A stretch of DNA of 31,970 nt from Nemertoderma westbladi (Eukaryota > Xenacoelomorpha > Nemertodermatida > Nemertodermatidae). The notes beneath the pieces are model-generated. The model saw only the letters and a program-made list of their open reading frames with translations, did not search any database and had not been told where the DNA came from. The position numbers were made by a program, and so were the translations under genes. This document shows positions 1-13,000 of this stretch, one piece after another. The DNA lies in the NCBI GenBank assembly GCA_032718475.1, contig JAUCBJ010002366.1, positions 1-31,970 on the forward strand, given 5' to 3'. How positions within the stretch are numbered: position 1 is the first letter of the stretch; each line of letters begins with the position of its first letter.

Positions 1-439
1 CTTAACAAACTACAAAATTTAAATGCTTTAAAAAGCTTAAATTTTTTACTCTTTAAATTAATTATTAATGCACCTTTCGAAAACCCTTGTTTCTTTATGA
101 ACTGCCACAGGGGGTTGCCATAGCAACATAATTGTTTCAAACAAGTTTCTTTCTTAAGTTAGCACTCTATCTTTCTAATGATACCAATAATCCCGAATTT
201 TATTGAGGTGCAGTGGAGTTATTTGAAAACGAAACCGGTCAAATTTTGTGGGACACACCTTGTATATTACAATAATTAGAATCTCATTAGAATCCAACAA
301 TGTTCATAGAAACAGACTATGTCGATGATTCACACTTAGTATTATTACTCCCCTTGTAGGAAGTAAAAATATAGTATTATCTGTAAGTGTCAGAGTCTGT
401 AATCCCAGATGATATACCCATTGGTGACATCACCTTTTC
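1..439. other. Intergenic, no gene seen
   Basis: AT-rich sequence with no coding signal I can support on either strand. The only notable item is an X-box-like palindrome, listed separately. Exons for TM1-TM3 of the GPCR that ends at 14295 were looked for here and not found. Confidence 0.5.
114..127. promoter_or_regulatory. RFX X-box-like palindrome
   Basis: GTTGCCATAGCAAC fits the X-box form GTNRCC-N2-RGYAAC bound by RFX factors. A second copy with the same spacing lies at 13845-13858. The match is visible; function is not shown, and both copies may simply ride in repeats. Confidence 0.25.
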
Positions 440-1100
440 CAAAGTCAAGACTCGTGCAAGAACATTAAATCCAATCGTGCAAGTGGAGTAGATCGTGTCA
501 CCCCCCTGCGTTCTTTAAAATACCAGAATGTTTAGAGCTCATCCACACCATCATAATAGACATGTACATAACTAAGAGAGTCACACAAGATATGAAAACT
601 AATAATTTGGTGCCAGTTCCCTAATATTACTCTTCTGATATTTTCGTAGAATCTCATTGATCACTTGCTATAAAGCTATACAATATAATTATAATAAATC
701 AGGGTTCCTATGGAGAGACTGCTACACAGGAACCAAAACGGGTTGCATAAAGTTTGATGGGCCATGAGGTCAATTCTGGCTCTTAAAGGAATAATAATAG
801 TGTTGTCAACAAAAGAAAGACACATTTAGCTGTTGTCTTGTCTTTTTAATTTCTTTAAGGCCTTGGATAGATCCAGTCTCCTGATCATATATGTTCAGCA
901 ATCTTGCATTATTTCCGATTGCTGAGGAAAGCATTGCAGCAATCAGATCACACACTGTATGGTTCAACGACATGTATGCCTATTGCTAATGGTAACACAT
1001 ATCGTTTCAAAGTTTTATGGAGGTTCTCCAGGGTGACAAACTCGCACCATTCTTAATCAAAATTGTGTTAATTGTAAACCATATGTCAATGGTTTATGAT
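440..1100 (+). pseudogene. Decayed non-LTR retrotransposon reverse transcriptase, N-terminal half
   Basis: Conceptual translation across three frames gives the ordered blocks of a non-LTR reverse transcriptase. About 480-520 gives SGVDRVTP; about 540-620 an HTII.DMYITKRV.QDMKTNNLVPVP block; about 650-700 a (G)ISL..LA.KLYN-like block; about 735-790 NG.-K...M.-ILAL; about 835-875 FNFFKALD, the decayed motif A (F.DFKKAFDS); and 1018-1060 VLQGDKLAPFL. The last block matches GVLQGDTLAPFL of the better preserved copy at 14677-15762, so both belong to one family. Many stops and frameshifts show that it is dead. The clade (RTE-like or a relative) cannot be fixed by eye. The more C-terminal domains are absent here. 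Confidence 0.75.
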
Positions 1101-1395
1101 TTTAAAAATTGTAATAAAGCATCTTTTCTTTCCGATATGGTCTCTCCTAGTTCTTGGACCTATCATTGGACGTATCAATCACGATAATATTAATAGAAAA
1201 TACGTTTTTGAAATTATCTATGGGACTATCTTAAAATCTGTAACAAACATATTTAAAACTAAAATCTTACCGAAAAAATGTCAACCTAAAAAAAAGCCTT
1301 GGATGCCTGAAAAAAAAACTATACCAGTCTTATTTGGGCTAACCCCACAAAATCAAATGCTAAACACGATAAGTTATATTGTAGCACTTTTTTAA
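1096..1395 (+). other. Unrecognised 99-codon open frame, probably not a gene
   Basis: An open frame starting with ATG directly after the reverse transcriptase relic. The predicted product has a hydrophobic N-terminus and a Lys-rich stretch followed by KKPWM, which loosely recalls the linker between endonuclease and RT in non-LTR elements. It matches no family I know, and very AT-rich DNA gives open frames of this size by chance. I treat it as relic or noise. Confidence 0.2.
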
Positions 1396-2035
1396 AAAGC
1401 AATGCCGAAAAAAAATGAAAACAGGTTTTCAAATACAAAAAATTACATTAGGAAAACATAGATAGTAATTATAGAACACTTAATAGAAGTTCCTGAAATT
1501 ATTGGCCCTGAAATCCAGATGTAAATTCGAGTGATGGTATTGTAAAAACTCATCAAACCCAGACGACAATGCAAATGAGTTTAATAACTTTTTTTTTTAC
1601 ATACGTTGAACCTTTACTGACCAACATCTACCTAACACCTAGGCCAATTACTCTCATCCCATTAATTATAAAGATGTAATATTATGGTTACATCTTTACA
1701 ATTACATCTTTAATTACATTTGCATTAACAGCTCAACTCCAATTTATTCATTAATTATAAACACGTTTATCGTTTGATTATATTTTATTATAAAAACGTA
1801 AAAGAAACTTCACCAGTAGAAGTCCAGCTTTTTGTAGCTGCAATATTTTCTGTAATTAATTAATTATGTAGTGCCAGTATAACTTAAGTATATAAATTGT
1901 TGAATTTGGTGGGTTTGGGATTGTTTGTAGTAATATTCGGAACCTATTGGCCATCATTCTGAAGCAGTTCTCTACTATTCGATGGCTCTATTCGATCGCT
2001 CTATTCTACTATTCGATCTCTCAGCTGAGATGGAA
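1396..2035. other. AT-rich intergenic, nothing recognised
   Basis: No coding signal. There is a small inverted repeat around AAAGATGTAA/TTACATCTTT near 1669-1706 and a run of CTATTCGATC-like short repeats at 1975-2022. Confidence 0.45.
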
Positions 2036-2039
2036 TATC

Positions 2040-2834
2040 CTTTGATCATTTGTTATGTAAGTGCAAAGCATCATCACTGATGTAATAATGAAATGGTGTA
2101 GCAATAGCCGGATAACCACCATTGGTCAGAAAAGCATCTTGGGGAACATTGCAATTGTTCTCTATCAATTGCTTCACTCACACTTGAATTATTAAAGACC
2201 TCGGCATCTCCAATGTTACCAGGTTGACATATATCGAATGCGATGACTGTACCATGAAAATCTACAGCAACAAGTATTATAATAGAAAAAATCCCTTATA
2301 ATTGTAGAACTCACTGCCCGAACTATTAGGTTTTTTAATAGCAAGATGCTTGCCATCAACATCAACTGCTCCAATACAATGAAGAAAATTCCATTTTTCA
2401 TCAAAATTATTAGAAATACACTTACACTCCTCAATGATGTTGGTGGTCTGATGTAGCTCTGAAGGGCTGCATAAATTTCTTCACAAACATGTGGAATGGT
2501 AAAAGGCAAAAACGATGCAATCATACGGTATTCGTGTGACAAAGCTAAGAATGAAGTACCTGCCACATACCTCAGTGTTATTTGTAATTTTGTTTTTGCC
2601 GACACAGATCCATATGCAGTTGTCCATTGTTTCTCTAATAGTAGTTCAAAATATGATGTGAATTCTAGAATTTGATTTTGTAAAAAAATTATAAAGAAAA
2701 GCAGCAAAAACATTGCTAAAAACATGGCTAAAAAACGCAGCAAAAAATGTGGCAAAAACGCATTGATATATGTGGTAACAAAAATGGTACTTAAAAAAAC
2801 ACCACAATGAAAAAGGTTTACCCAGGTCATTCAT
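2040..2834 (-). pseudogene. Harbinger/PIF (ALP1-like) DDE transposase, decayed
   Basis: Read on the minus strand from about 2690 downwards, the translation follows a Harbinger transposase. First comes the helical region LQITLRYVAG.SFLALSHEYR, then VCEEIYAALQSYI at about 2450-2490. After a frameshift near 2340-2400 come pieces of the catalytic core: a C.IGAVDVDGKH-like block, then SSEFYNYKGFFSI-like, then VAVDFHGTVIAFDICQPGN at about 2220-2270. Another frameshift is followed by DAFLTNGGYPAIATPFHYY at about 2085-2150. Three or more frame changes rule out function. The N-terminal part beyond 2650 dissolves into repetitive AAAAACATGGCT-like sequence. Terminal inverted repeats were not located. 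Confidence 0.75.
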
Positions 2835-3540
2835 TCATGTCTTAAAAAATGACCACGGTTTAGCAAGTTGGATTTGCTTCAAAGGAGACAAGAACATTTC
2901 GAATCTCAAAGGAAGTGGATTGATATCTTTCGAAGAAAGCATGTTGTTGAACTCAATCACAAAAATTCTCAAAACTACAAGAGTAGCCTAGCAGACCATT
3001 GTAAGAAAGTCGAATGAATCTGACATCATTAGAAAAATAAAGCTCAATTAAGAATATCAAAAACAAATGTGCTTCACTTTAGGTACAATGAAGTCATTGA
3101 AATTCACTCCTATAGCGACTTGTGCTCCTAGACCTACCGCATTCTGATGCCATGACTGCTGTTAAGATAAAAGTATAAGCTGAGAGATGCTATAAGCATT
3201 AATTGCATATCAAGCCCAAGAAACTCTCAGATATATAAAAAAAAACTCTTTAAATACTTGAAGCCAGATGTTGTGCAGGATCTGTCAAAGCTGAAAGCCA
3301 TTGAAGGTCGGACAACTGATGATTCAGACTACTATACCGGTGTTTCAGATGCATCATATTAACTATACTGCAGTATATTATCAAACTTTTCAAATACTGA
3401 GATTAAGGATTGCATTCATCAGATTATTAACTATATAGCAATCTATATATATATATAATTTGATTACGGTATACAAAATCTCAACTCCAGGGAATACATT
3501 TCAGGGCCCGAAAAATCAGACCATAGTAGATTGGAGGTAT
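2835..3540. other. Unassigned sequence, possibly transposon relic
   Basis: Short open pieces on the + strand (about 2860-3010 and 3240-3360) read like degraded protein, for example LKPDVVQDLSKLKAIEGRT at about 3259-3312, but I cannot name the family. A short AT dinucleotide run lies at 3444-3458. No intact gene. Confidence 0.35.
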
Positions 3541-3544
3541 CTCA

Positions 3545-3655
3545 GTGATGCATGGTGGATCTGGACAGCCCATGTTTGACTTTCTTAAAATGCCTTTTAA
3601 GGATACTCTCCAAAGTCATGTGGGGTAGGAGGGTGTGATGGCGCAATGTTGTTGA
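3545..3655 (+). pseudogene. Non-LTR retrotransposon relic, extreme C-terminal end
   Basis: The nucleotides align directly with 15561-15675 of the better copy: GGTGGA-CTGGACAGCCCATG, then GACTTTCTT, then TTTTAAGGA, then GTCATGTGGG and finally GATGGCGCAATG. In that copy these encode the GGQPMTFLRR..LKDTGL and VMGDREMWRCN segments. Indels break the frame. It lies 190 bp upstream of the first visible GPCR exon. Confidence 0.65.
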
Positions 3656-3840
3656 TGTTGCTAGCATTGATGCCAGTAGTATTCTTAATGGAAGCAGCAA
3701 GACATCATGCCAATTGTTGATTGTTTGGTGACAATGCAATTTTGTTGTTAAGCTGGCATAGCAATCTCAATGCAGCTTGCGATTATAGATAGATAGTAAA
3801 ATATATTAGTTTAATTACTATTAATATGCATTTATTCTAG

Positions 3841-4044
3841 GTTGTCTGCTGTCGCAAACCCGATTAATTATAATTCATTGTTTTCAACATTTCGAGTTAA
3901 CATTGGTCTTATTTCAATACATGTTCTGAGTTTTTTTTTTGGAGTTTTGGGTAAGATTGGAGTAAGACTAGTCGATCGACTTACAGAAGATGTTGAGGGG
4001 TTTGGAGTATTCATTCACACAGATGATAAATCTTTGGAAGAAAG
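3841..4044 (+). CDS. GPCR exon: intracellular loop 2, TM4, part of loop e2
   Basis: The acceptor TTATTCTAG ends at 3840 and the donor AAG|GTAATA starts at 4045. The first base completes a codon of the previous exon, so the incoming phase is 2; a codon ending in G is needed, for instance Trp or Leu after the DR pair. The reading starts LSAVANPINY and runs through a hydrophobic TM4 to an acidic loop ending SLEE. The last two bases (AG) combine with the A at 7359 to give Arg. An alternative donor GGTAAGAT near 3952 would shorten the exon but break phase with the next exon. Confidence 0.75.
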
Positions 4045-7000
4045 GTAATAAATGACCTCAATATTCATCTACTACTTCATATACTACTATATAATAGAAA
4101 GCCCATTTCAAACTAATAGTAATAGCATTGGTACACCAAGTTCTATGTAGATTATCTGTTTTATACTGATCTACTGATATCTGTTTTAAGCAGAAATTTT
4201 AATCTCTTAGGTTGTAATAGGAATTGCATGATTAACAATAGATACAAATACTACTAGTACAAATATATGATACAAATACTACTAGTACAAATATATATCA
4301 CCCATACCAACCACTAGGATGAATCACCGGCTACCTCCTTTATAAAGACCAGTAGTGTCTTTTATAGGACTTTTGAAAAATGCCAACGGCTGACCACCTC
4401 ATATCCCCTCACCAGCCGGCTGCTGTAGAATAAAAACATGACCTAGCTGAAAAGTTATACAATAGGATTAGCCGACAAGACTCAACCATTATGCCTGATG
4501 TTCTGCTGGGTTTTAGTTAAATGGCATGTATCTTATACGATAAAGCATGTTTGGCATCTATTTCTAAGTAGCAAGAAAAGATCCAGTATTTTCTGCTATA
4601 AGGTACAGCAGGGCCTGTCATAAGTAGATCAGGCTCTATCTACTGCTGACAGGAATAAATTTACCTTCAGAGAAGGATTATATGTATCTGAATTGAATAT
4701 TACAAACAAGGCCATCCATCCAATGTCTAAACATACTTATTGTCAATCATACCTACCAGAATATAAGATAATATGTTAAACAAACCGAACAAATCAAGCT
4801 GCAAGCGGAAACAAATGATATTCGACTGTTATCGGCAATATTAAAGTAAAATCTGAAAATGTTTTTTGTTACAAACCAAGCCGAAATACAGGCTAACCAA
4901 AACAATAACCTAATTTCAACTTCCTAAATTCTAACCTGAGTGCAGGTGCCCTAAGCACTCAGTCTATCTGCCAATTCTCAAGGATACGGGCTGTTCACTA
5001 GGCAATAAAATGTTTGTTTGGATAATGTTTAATTTTATTCAAATCCTAAATCGTGTGGTGAGTTGACGATGAAGTTAGGTTGCCTGTGTGCTGACTGTAA
5101 TCAGTAATTTGTTACTGCTTGCTGTATTCTGGAGAATTACTAATGGGCAAAACTCTCTTCCCCCTTTTTATAGACAACCACTTAATATAGAATAGTCACT
5201 AGTAATTATTTTCCAAACGTAAACAAACTAATCCTATTCTCCACTATGCAGCATAATGTCCATAACTTACCTAAATGTACGGAGCTATGCTAAATTAATT
5301 TATACAGAATTGCTAATTATTTAATATTCCAGAATTCGTAACCCAAATTTATTACGGTAATAGTTTACATACAATTAGCCTAATATACGGTATTAATTTT
5401 AACCTAAATTCTGATTCAAGCAAGATAGCAATCAAGAAATAGAAAACAAGCAAGAAATAGCAATTAGCTCCAGTCTTACCGTATTAGCAATACAGCATTA
5501 GCAATAGGCCTACAGCATTAGCGTCGAATATCACAGGCTACCTACCAATGAATTTACAACCCGAAACAGCTGTTAAGGAGACACAGAATCCGGATTGCGT
5601 TCCCCTCCCTCCCTTCAGGATAACCAGTAGTGCCGACCTTCATCAATACAAAGGTAAGCCTGTGAAGTCTAATTTACGACTCACCACCTTGCCATGCGAT
5701 TAGATCCCCGCTGCCGCTCCAACTCATCGCCTCCCTGGTAGTGCGCCCCATGCCTCCTTTAGCTTATGCTAACTCGGACCGCAATCGCGTGATTACAGAA
5801 ATGTCGAGCATCAGTCTGACAGTCTCAATGGCATGCAATTAAGCATGCAGTCAAGAAGAAAAACACGATTCGGGTTTGCAGACTACATAATTCATCAATC
5901 AGTGTAATTATTATAACAAAGTCTGATATATGCAAACTAAATCAAATTAAAGTAAGCAGCAAAATCAGAAAATTACATACTAAACTGTACAACAAAAGCA
6001 GTAAACTATACATAGTTCCGTCACACTAATTTACAAAATATAAGATGACGGCCACCGCCTTCTGGAGCCAGTGGTGTGAAATAAGAATTCAAGGCAATGT
6101 ATAAGTTTAACAGAGTTCAAGCTAGTTCAACAGCTCTGTTGGCAATATAGAACTGTCCCTGGGAAATACTTCAATTATAAGCTAGGCCTATCCCATTTGT
6201 ACAAAGCCTAGTTGTTAGTAAGCATTGTACATTATGTATGGCATGAACCCTGCCTAACATGGTACTTAACAATGGAGCATGTACAGTATGCATTGCATAT
6301 TACCAATTGGGGTGTCGTTTCAGCCTATTTTAACATAAACTTAATTTCGTGAATATTTAATTTCGATATTCACCATTTAAGGTACCTTATAAAGGAAAGT
6401 AGCAGGTTATAATGGCAGGCTTTTCTAACCAAAAAATTAACCTACATTTTGGAACACAGTTTAAAGTAAAAGTTTTACTTCTAGACACTAATTTTTCAAT
6501 ATTAATTTAACATTAACCCTATGAGAAGGCTGAAACGACACCCCTAATAGCTTTTTGTGTACAGTACATACCATCAAGCGATTTGGTATCTTCTGCAGTA
6601 AAATCCCAACAAGGAGTGCATTGGAGTGCACTGTTGCGAACAATTACTTCAGAAGTGTGATCCCATCTGGTTTCCTCCATCCTACATGTGTAACATGATT
6701 GGTTTATTTAATGCAGGCCGCTATTCATTGCCCTTTCGTATTCGAAGGAATTCAGTCAGCAGATCTCCAAATCCAATATCCAACGTAGCATTAGCACACT
6801 ACATTCTTTATAAAAGTCTAATTAGGCCATTCATTGACTGAAAATGCTGAAGGTCGTGTGGCATGCTGAGGGAATCCAAGTTCACAGTCAGAATTTTAAA
6901 TATAGGCAGACATTAGTTAGATACAGCATGTTCAAGATTGCCAAGTAGTCTTTGATTCCAAATTTTCTGACATAAAACCCCGATCATCAGCAAATCAATG

Positions 7001-10000
7001 TCTGCCGAGTGTATTCTAGCCGGTAGATAGTAAGTACGCAGTAGCGGGGTAATACAGTGGAGTAGTATGATACCTTTAAGAATGGGCAGGAAAAGCGACC
7101 AAAGTAAGCCAAATTTTTCTTCAATATTTCGAATGGTTTTATTATGTAACAAAAACAACTGGCAGTCATGAAATGGCAGGGGATAGGTGTGAGGACGGCG
7201 AAGAGACCTCTCTCTCCCACCATATGGACGCGAAGAGCCCTCTCCCCATAATTTGTAACCGCCAGAGGGTGGTAAATTTTGAACATTTATATATGTGATA
7301 TATATTTATATTAATATGGCGGTGAATATATATTATCTATTGATTTCCATATCTCTAGATACAAATGTGTTAACGAATTACCAAATCCTGATATTCTGAA
7401 AAATGTTAACGATTGGAGTATTACCATCCTCTGCAGAATAGCACCGTTTACTTTGATTACATTGGCTACAGTCCTAACAATATATACTTTGGGAAGACGC
7501 CTTAATAAGGTGAATGTAATTTGATATTTATACGCCTACATAATTTAGTGATAGTAGTAATGTATTATAATATTTTATATTGCTATTTACTATTCAATTT
7601 GATATTCTGAGTAGGATCTGTGTGTGTATTGAAATCTATTTTGTGGGGTTTCAATAAAAACCTTTAAAATGTATTTGTTACCACTAGTTTTGAGGAATTA
7701 TAATTTATAATGTATTGTTTTTTTTCCACTGTACTGTACGGTTGTAGTAGAGGTCTTCAGAACTAAAAATAAGTGTTTATTGCATTAGAATAAAATCAGT
7801 TATCTGACTATAACTTACACAGGGGACACAAGTCCAACTTCTTTATAGATTGGCTGTGAGTATGGCTATACCAGGAATATATTTATAGATTGGCCGTGAG
7901 TATGGCTAAACCATGAATATATTTATAGATTGGCCGTGAGTATGGCTAAACCAGGAATATATTTATAGATTGGCCGTGAGTATGGCTAAACCAGGAATAT
8001 ATTTATAGATTGGCCGTGAGTATGGCTAAACCAGGAATATATTTATAGATTGGCCGTGAGATATGGCTAAACCAGGAATATATTTATAGATTGGCGGTGA
8101 GTATGGCTAAACCATGAATATATTTATAGATTGGCCGTGAGTATGGCTAAACCAGAAATATATTTATAGATTGGCCGTGAGTATGGCTAAACCATGAATA
8201 TATTTATAGATTGGCCGTGAGTTGTGGCTAAACCAGGAATATATTTATAGATTGGCCGTGAGTATGGCTAAACCATGAATATATTTATAGATTGGCCGTG
8301 AGTATGGCAAAACCAGGAATATATTTATAGATTGGCCGTGAGTATGGCTAAACCAGGAATATATTTATAGATTGGCCATGAGTTATGGCTAAACCATGAA
8401 TATATTTATAGATTGGCCGTGAGTATGGCTAAACCATGAATATATTTATAGATTGGCCGTGAGTATGGCTAAACCAGAAATATATTTATAGATTGGCCGT
8501 GAGTATGGCTAAACCATGAATATATTTATAGATTGGCCGTGAGTTGTGGCTAAACCAGGAATATATTTATAGATTGGCCGTGAGTATGGCTAAACCAGAA
8601 ATATATTTATAGATTGGCCGTGAGTATGGCTAAACCATGAATATATTTATAGATTGGCCGTGAGTTGTGGCTAAACCAGGAATATATTTATAGATTGGCC
8701 GTGAGTATGGCTAAACCATGAATATATTTATAGATTGGCCGTGAGTATGGCTAAACCAGAAATATATTTATAGATTGGCCGTGAGTATGGCTAAACCATG
8801 AATATATTTATAGATTGGCCGTGAGTTATGGCTAAACCAGGAATATATTTATAGATTGGCCGTGAGTATGGCTAAACCAGAAATATATTTATAGATTGGC
8901 CGTGAGTATGGCTAAACCATGAATATATTTATAGATTGGCCGTGAGTTGTGGCTAAACCAGGAATATATTTATAGATTGGCCGTGAGTATGGCTAAACCA
9001 TGAATATATTTATAGATTGGCCGTGAGTTGTGGCTAAACCAGGAATATATTTATAGATTGGCCGTGAGTATGGCTAAACCATGAATATATTTATAGATTG
9101 GCCGTGAGTATGGCTAAACCAGAAATATATTTATAGATTGGCCGTGAGTATGGCTAAACCATGAATATATTTATAGATTGGCCGTGAGTTGTGGCTAAAC
9201 CAGGAATATATTTATAGATTGGCCGTGAGTATGGCTAAACCATGAATATATTTATAGATTGGCCGTGAGTATGGCTAAACCAGAAATATATTTATAGATT
9301 GGCCGTGAGTATGGCTAAACCATGAATATATTTATAGATTGGCCGTGAGTTGTGGCTAAACCAGGAATATATTTATAGATTGGCCGTGAGTATGGCTAAA
9401 CCATGAATATATTTATAGATTGGCCGTGAGTATGGCTAAACCAGAAATATAATTATAGATTGGCCGTGAGTATGGCTAAACCATGAATATATTTATAGAT
9501 TGGCCGTGAGTTATGGCTAAACCAGGAATATATTTATAGATTGGCCGTGAGTATGGCTAAACCATGAATATATTTATAGATTGGCCGTGAGTATGGCTAA
9601 ACCAGGAATATATTTATAGATTGGCCGTGAGTATGGCTAAACCATGAATATATTTATAGATTGGCCGTGAGTTGTGGCTAAACCAGGAATATATTTATAG
9701 ATTGGCCGTGAGTATGGCTAAACCATGAATATATTTATAGATTGGCCGTGAGTATGGCTAAACCAGAAATATATTTATAGATTGGCCGTGAGTATGGCTA
9801 AACCATGAATATATTTATAGATTGGCCGTGAGTTATGGCTAAACCAGGAATATATTTATAGATTGGCCGTGAGATATGGCTAAACCAGGAATATATTTAT
9901 AGATTGGCCGTGAGTATGGCTAAACCATGAATATATTTATAGATTGGCCGTGAGTATGGCTAAACCAGAAATATATTTATAGATTGGCCGTGAGTATGGC

Positions 10001-13000
10001 TAAACCATGAATATATTTATAGATTGGCCGTGAGTTGTGGCTAAACCAGGAATATATTTATAGATTGGCCGTGAGTATGGCTAAACCATGAATATATTTA
10101 TAGATTGGCCGTGAGTATGGCAAAACCAGGAATATATTTATAGATTGGCCGTGAGTATGGCTAAACCAGGAATATATTTATAGATTGGCCATGAGTTATG
10201 GCTAAACCATGAATATATTTATAGATTGGCCGTGAGTATGGCTAAACCATGAATATATTTATAGATTGGCCGTGAGTATGGCTAAACCAGAAATATATTT
10301 ATAGATTGGCCGTGAGTATGGCTAAACCATGAATATATTTATAGATTGGCCGTGAGTTGTGGCTAAACCAGGAATATATTTATAGATTGGCCGTGAGTAT
10401 GGCTAAACCAGAAATATATTTATAGATTGGCCGTGAGTATGGCTAAACCATGAATATATTTATAGATTGGCCGTGAGTTGTGGCTAAACCAGGAATATAT
10501 TTATAGATTGGCCGTGAGTATGGCTAAACCATGAATATATTTATAGATTGGCCGTGAGTATGGCTAAACCAGAAATATATTTATAGATTGGCCGTGAGTA
10601 TGGCTAAACCATGAATATATTTATAGATTGGCCGTGAGTTATGGCTAAACCAGGAATATATTTATAGATTGGCCGTGAGTATGGCTAAACCAGAAATATA
10701 TTTATAGATTGGCCGTGAGTATGGCTAAACCATGAATATATTTATAGATTGGCCGTGAGTTGTGGCTAAACCAGGAATATATTTATAGATTGGCCGTGAG
10801 TATGGCTAAACCATGAATATATTTATAGATTGGCCGTGAGTTGTGGCTAAACCAGGAATATATTTATAGATTGGCCGTGAGTATGGCTAAACCATGAATA
10901 TATTTATAGATTGGCCGTGAGTATGGCTAAACCAGAAATATATTTATAGATTGGCCGTGAGTATGGCTAAACCATGAATATATTTATAGATTGGCCGTGA
11001 GTTGTGGCTAAACCAGGAATATATTTATAGATTGGCCGTGAGTATGGCTAAACCATGAATATATTTATAGATTGGCCGTGAGTATGGCTAAACCAGAAAT
11101 ATATTTATAGATTGGCCGTGAGTATGGCTAAACCATGAATATATTTATAGATTGGCCGTGAGTTGTGGCTAAACCAGGAATATATTTATAGATTGGCCGT
11201 GAGTATGGCTAAACCATGAATATATTTATAGATTGGCCGTGAGTATGGCTAAACCAGAAATATATTTATAGATTGGCCGTGAGTATGGCTAAACCATGAA
11301 TATATTTATAGATTGGCCGTGAGTTATGGCTAAACCAGGAATATATTTATAGATTGGCCGTGAGTATGGCTAAACCATGAATATATTTATAGATTGGCCG
11401 TGAGTATGGCTAAACCAGGAATATATTTATAGATTGGCCGTGAGTATGGCTAAACCATGAATATATTTATATAGATTGGCCGTGAGTTATGGCTAAACCA
11501 GGAATATATTTATAGATTATCCATGAGTATGGCTAAACCAGGAATATATTTATAGATAGGCCGTGAGTATGGCTAAACCAGGAATATATTTATAGATTGG
11601 CCGTGAGTTATGGCTAAACCAGAAATATATTTATAGATTGGCCGTGAGTATGGCTAAACCAGGAATATATTTATAGATTGGCCGTGAGTTGTGGCTAAAC
11701 CAGGAATATATTTATAGATTGGCCGTGAGTATGGCTAAACCATGAATATATTTATAGATTGGCCGTGAGTATGGCTAAACCAGGAATATATTTATAGATT
11801 GGCCGTGAGTATGGCTAAACCAGGAATATATTTATAGATTATCCGTGAGTATAGCTAAACCAGGAATATATTTATAGATTGGCCGTGAGTATGGCTAAAC
11901 CAGGAATATATTTATAGATTGGCCGTGAGTATGGCTAAACCATGAATATATTTATAGATTGGCCGTGAGTATGGCTAAACCAGGAATATATTTATAGATT
12001 GGCCGTGAGTATGGCTAAACCAGGAATATATTTATAGATTGGCCATGAGTTATGGCTAAACCAGGAATATATTTATAGATTGGCTGTGAGTTATGGCTAA
12101 ACCAGGAATATATTTATAGATTGGCCGTGAGTTGTGGCTAAACCAGGAATATATTTATAGATTGGACGTGAGTATGGCTAAACCATGAATATATTTATAG
12201 ATTGGCCGTGAGTATGGCTAAACCAGGAATATATTTATAGATTGGCCATGAGTTATGGCTAAACCAGGAATATATTTATAGATTGGCTGTGAGTTATGGC
12301 TAAACCAGGAATATATTTATAGATTGGCCGTGAGTTGTGGCTAAACCAGGAATATATTTATAGATTGGACGTGAGTATGGCAAAACCAGGAATATATTTA
12401 TAGATTGGCCGTGAGTATGGCTAAACCATGAATATATTTATAGATTGGCCGTGAGTATGGCTAAACCAGGAATATATTTATAGATTGGCCGTGAGTATGG
12501 CTAAACCAGGAATATATTTATAGATTGGCAATGAGTTATGGCTAAACCAGGAATATATTTATAGATTGGCTGTGAGTTATGGCTAAACCAGGAATATATT
12601 TTGCAAACAAGTTAGAAATATTAAGAAATATTTTTTTCTTTCCCAACATCAATGAGTAAATGAAGTTTAGAAAGCATATCCAATAGCACTTCTAGTTAAT
12701 CAGAAAAACCGCTGCTGACTATAAATGAGCAAATAGCTCACAAGTATTTTTGTCATATCAGAATAGGCTGATAAGCAATAAGCATGACAACAATGTACAG
12801 ATATATGTTTGACTGAAAACAACCATACTATTTAAAAGCAATTTTGAATAAGTTAATTACCGAATACAATATCTGTAACAATTTATTACCTTTAAAAATA
12901 ATACTTTTTCGCAATTATTTAAATTACCAATCATTTCCTTATGTGCACATTTGAAAAATTACCAATATTATTTGAGAAGAATATTGTTGCCATAGTGTCA

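Noticed and set aside
1096-1395. TM1-containing first exon of the GPCR
   Set aside because: The hydrophobic start of this frame has no class A TM1 or TM2 hallmark, no suitable donor with phase 2 follows, and it abuts a transposon relic.
6626-6841. 71-codon + strand open frame
   Set aside because: It lies opposite the minus-strand RT relic, which explains the sequence better.
7841-12600. CRISPR-like regular repeats
   Set aside because: The repeat fills the whole period; there are no unique spacers and the surroundings are animal DNA. It is a minisatellite.
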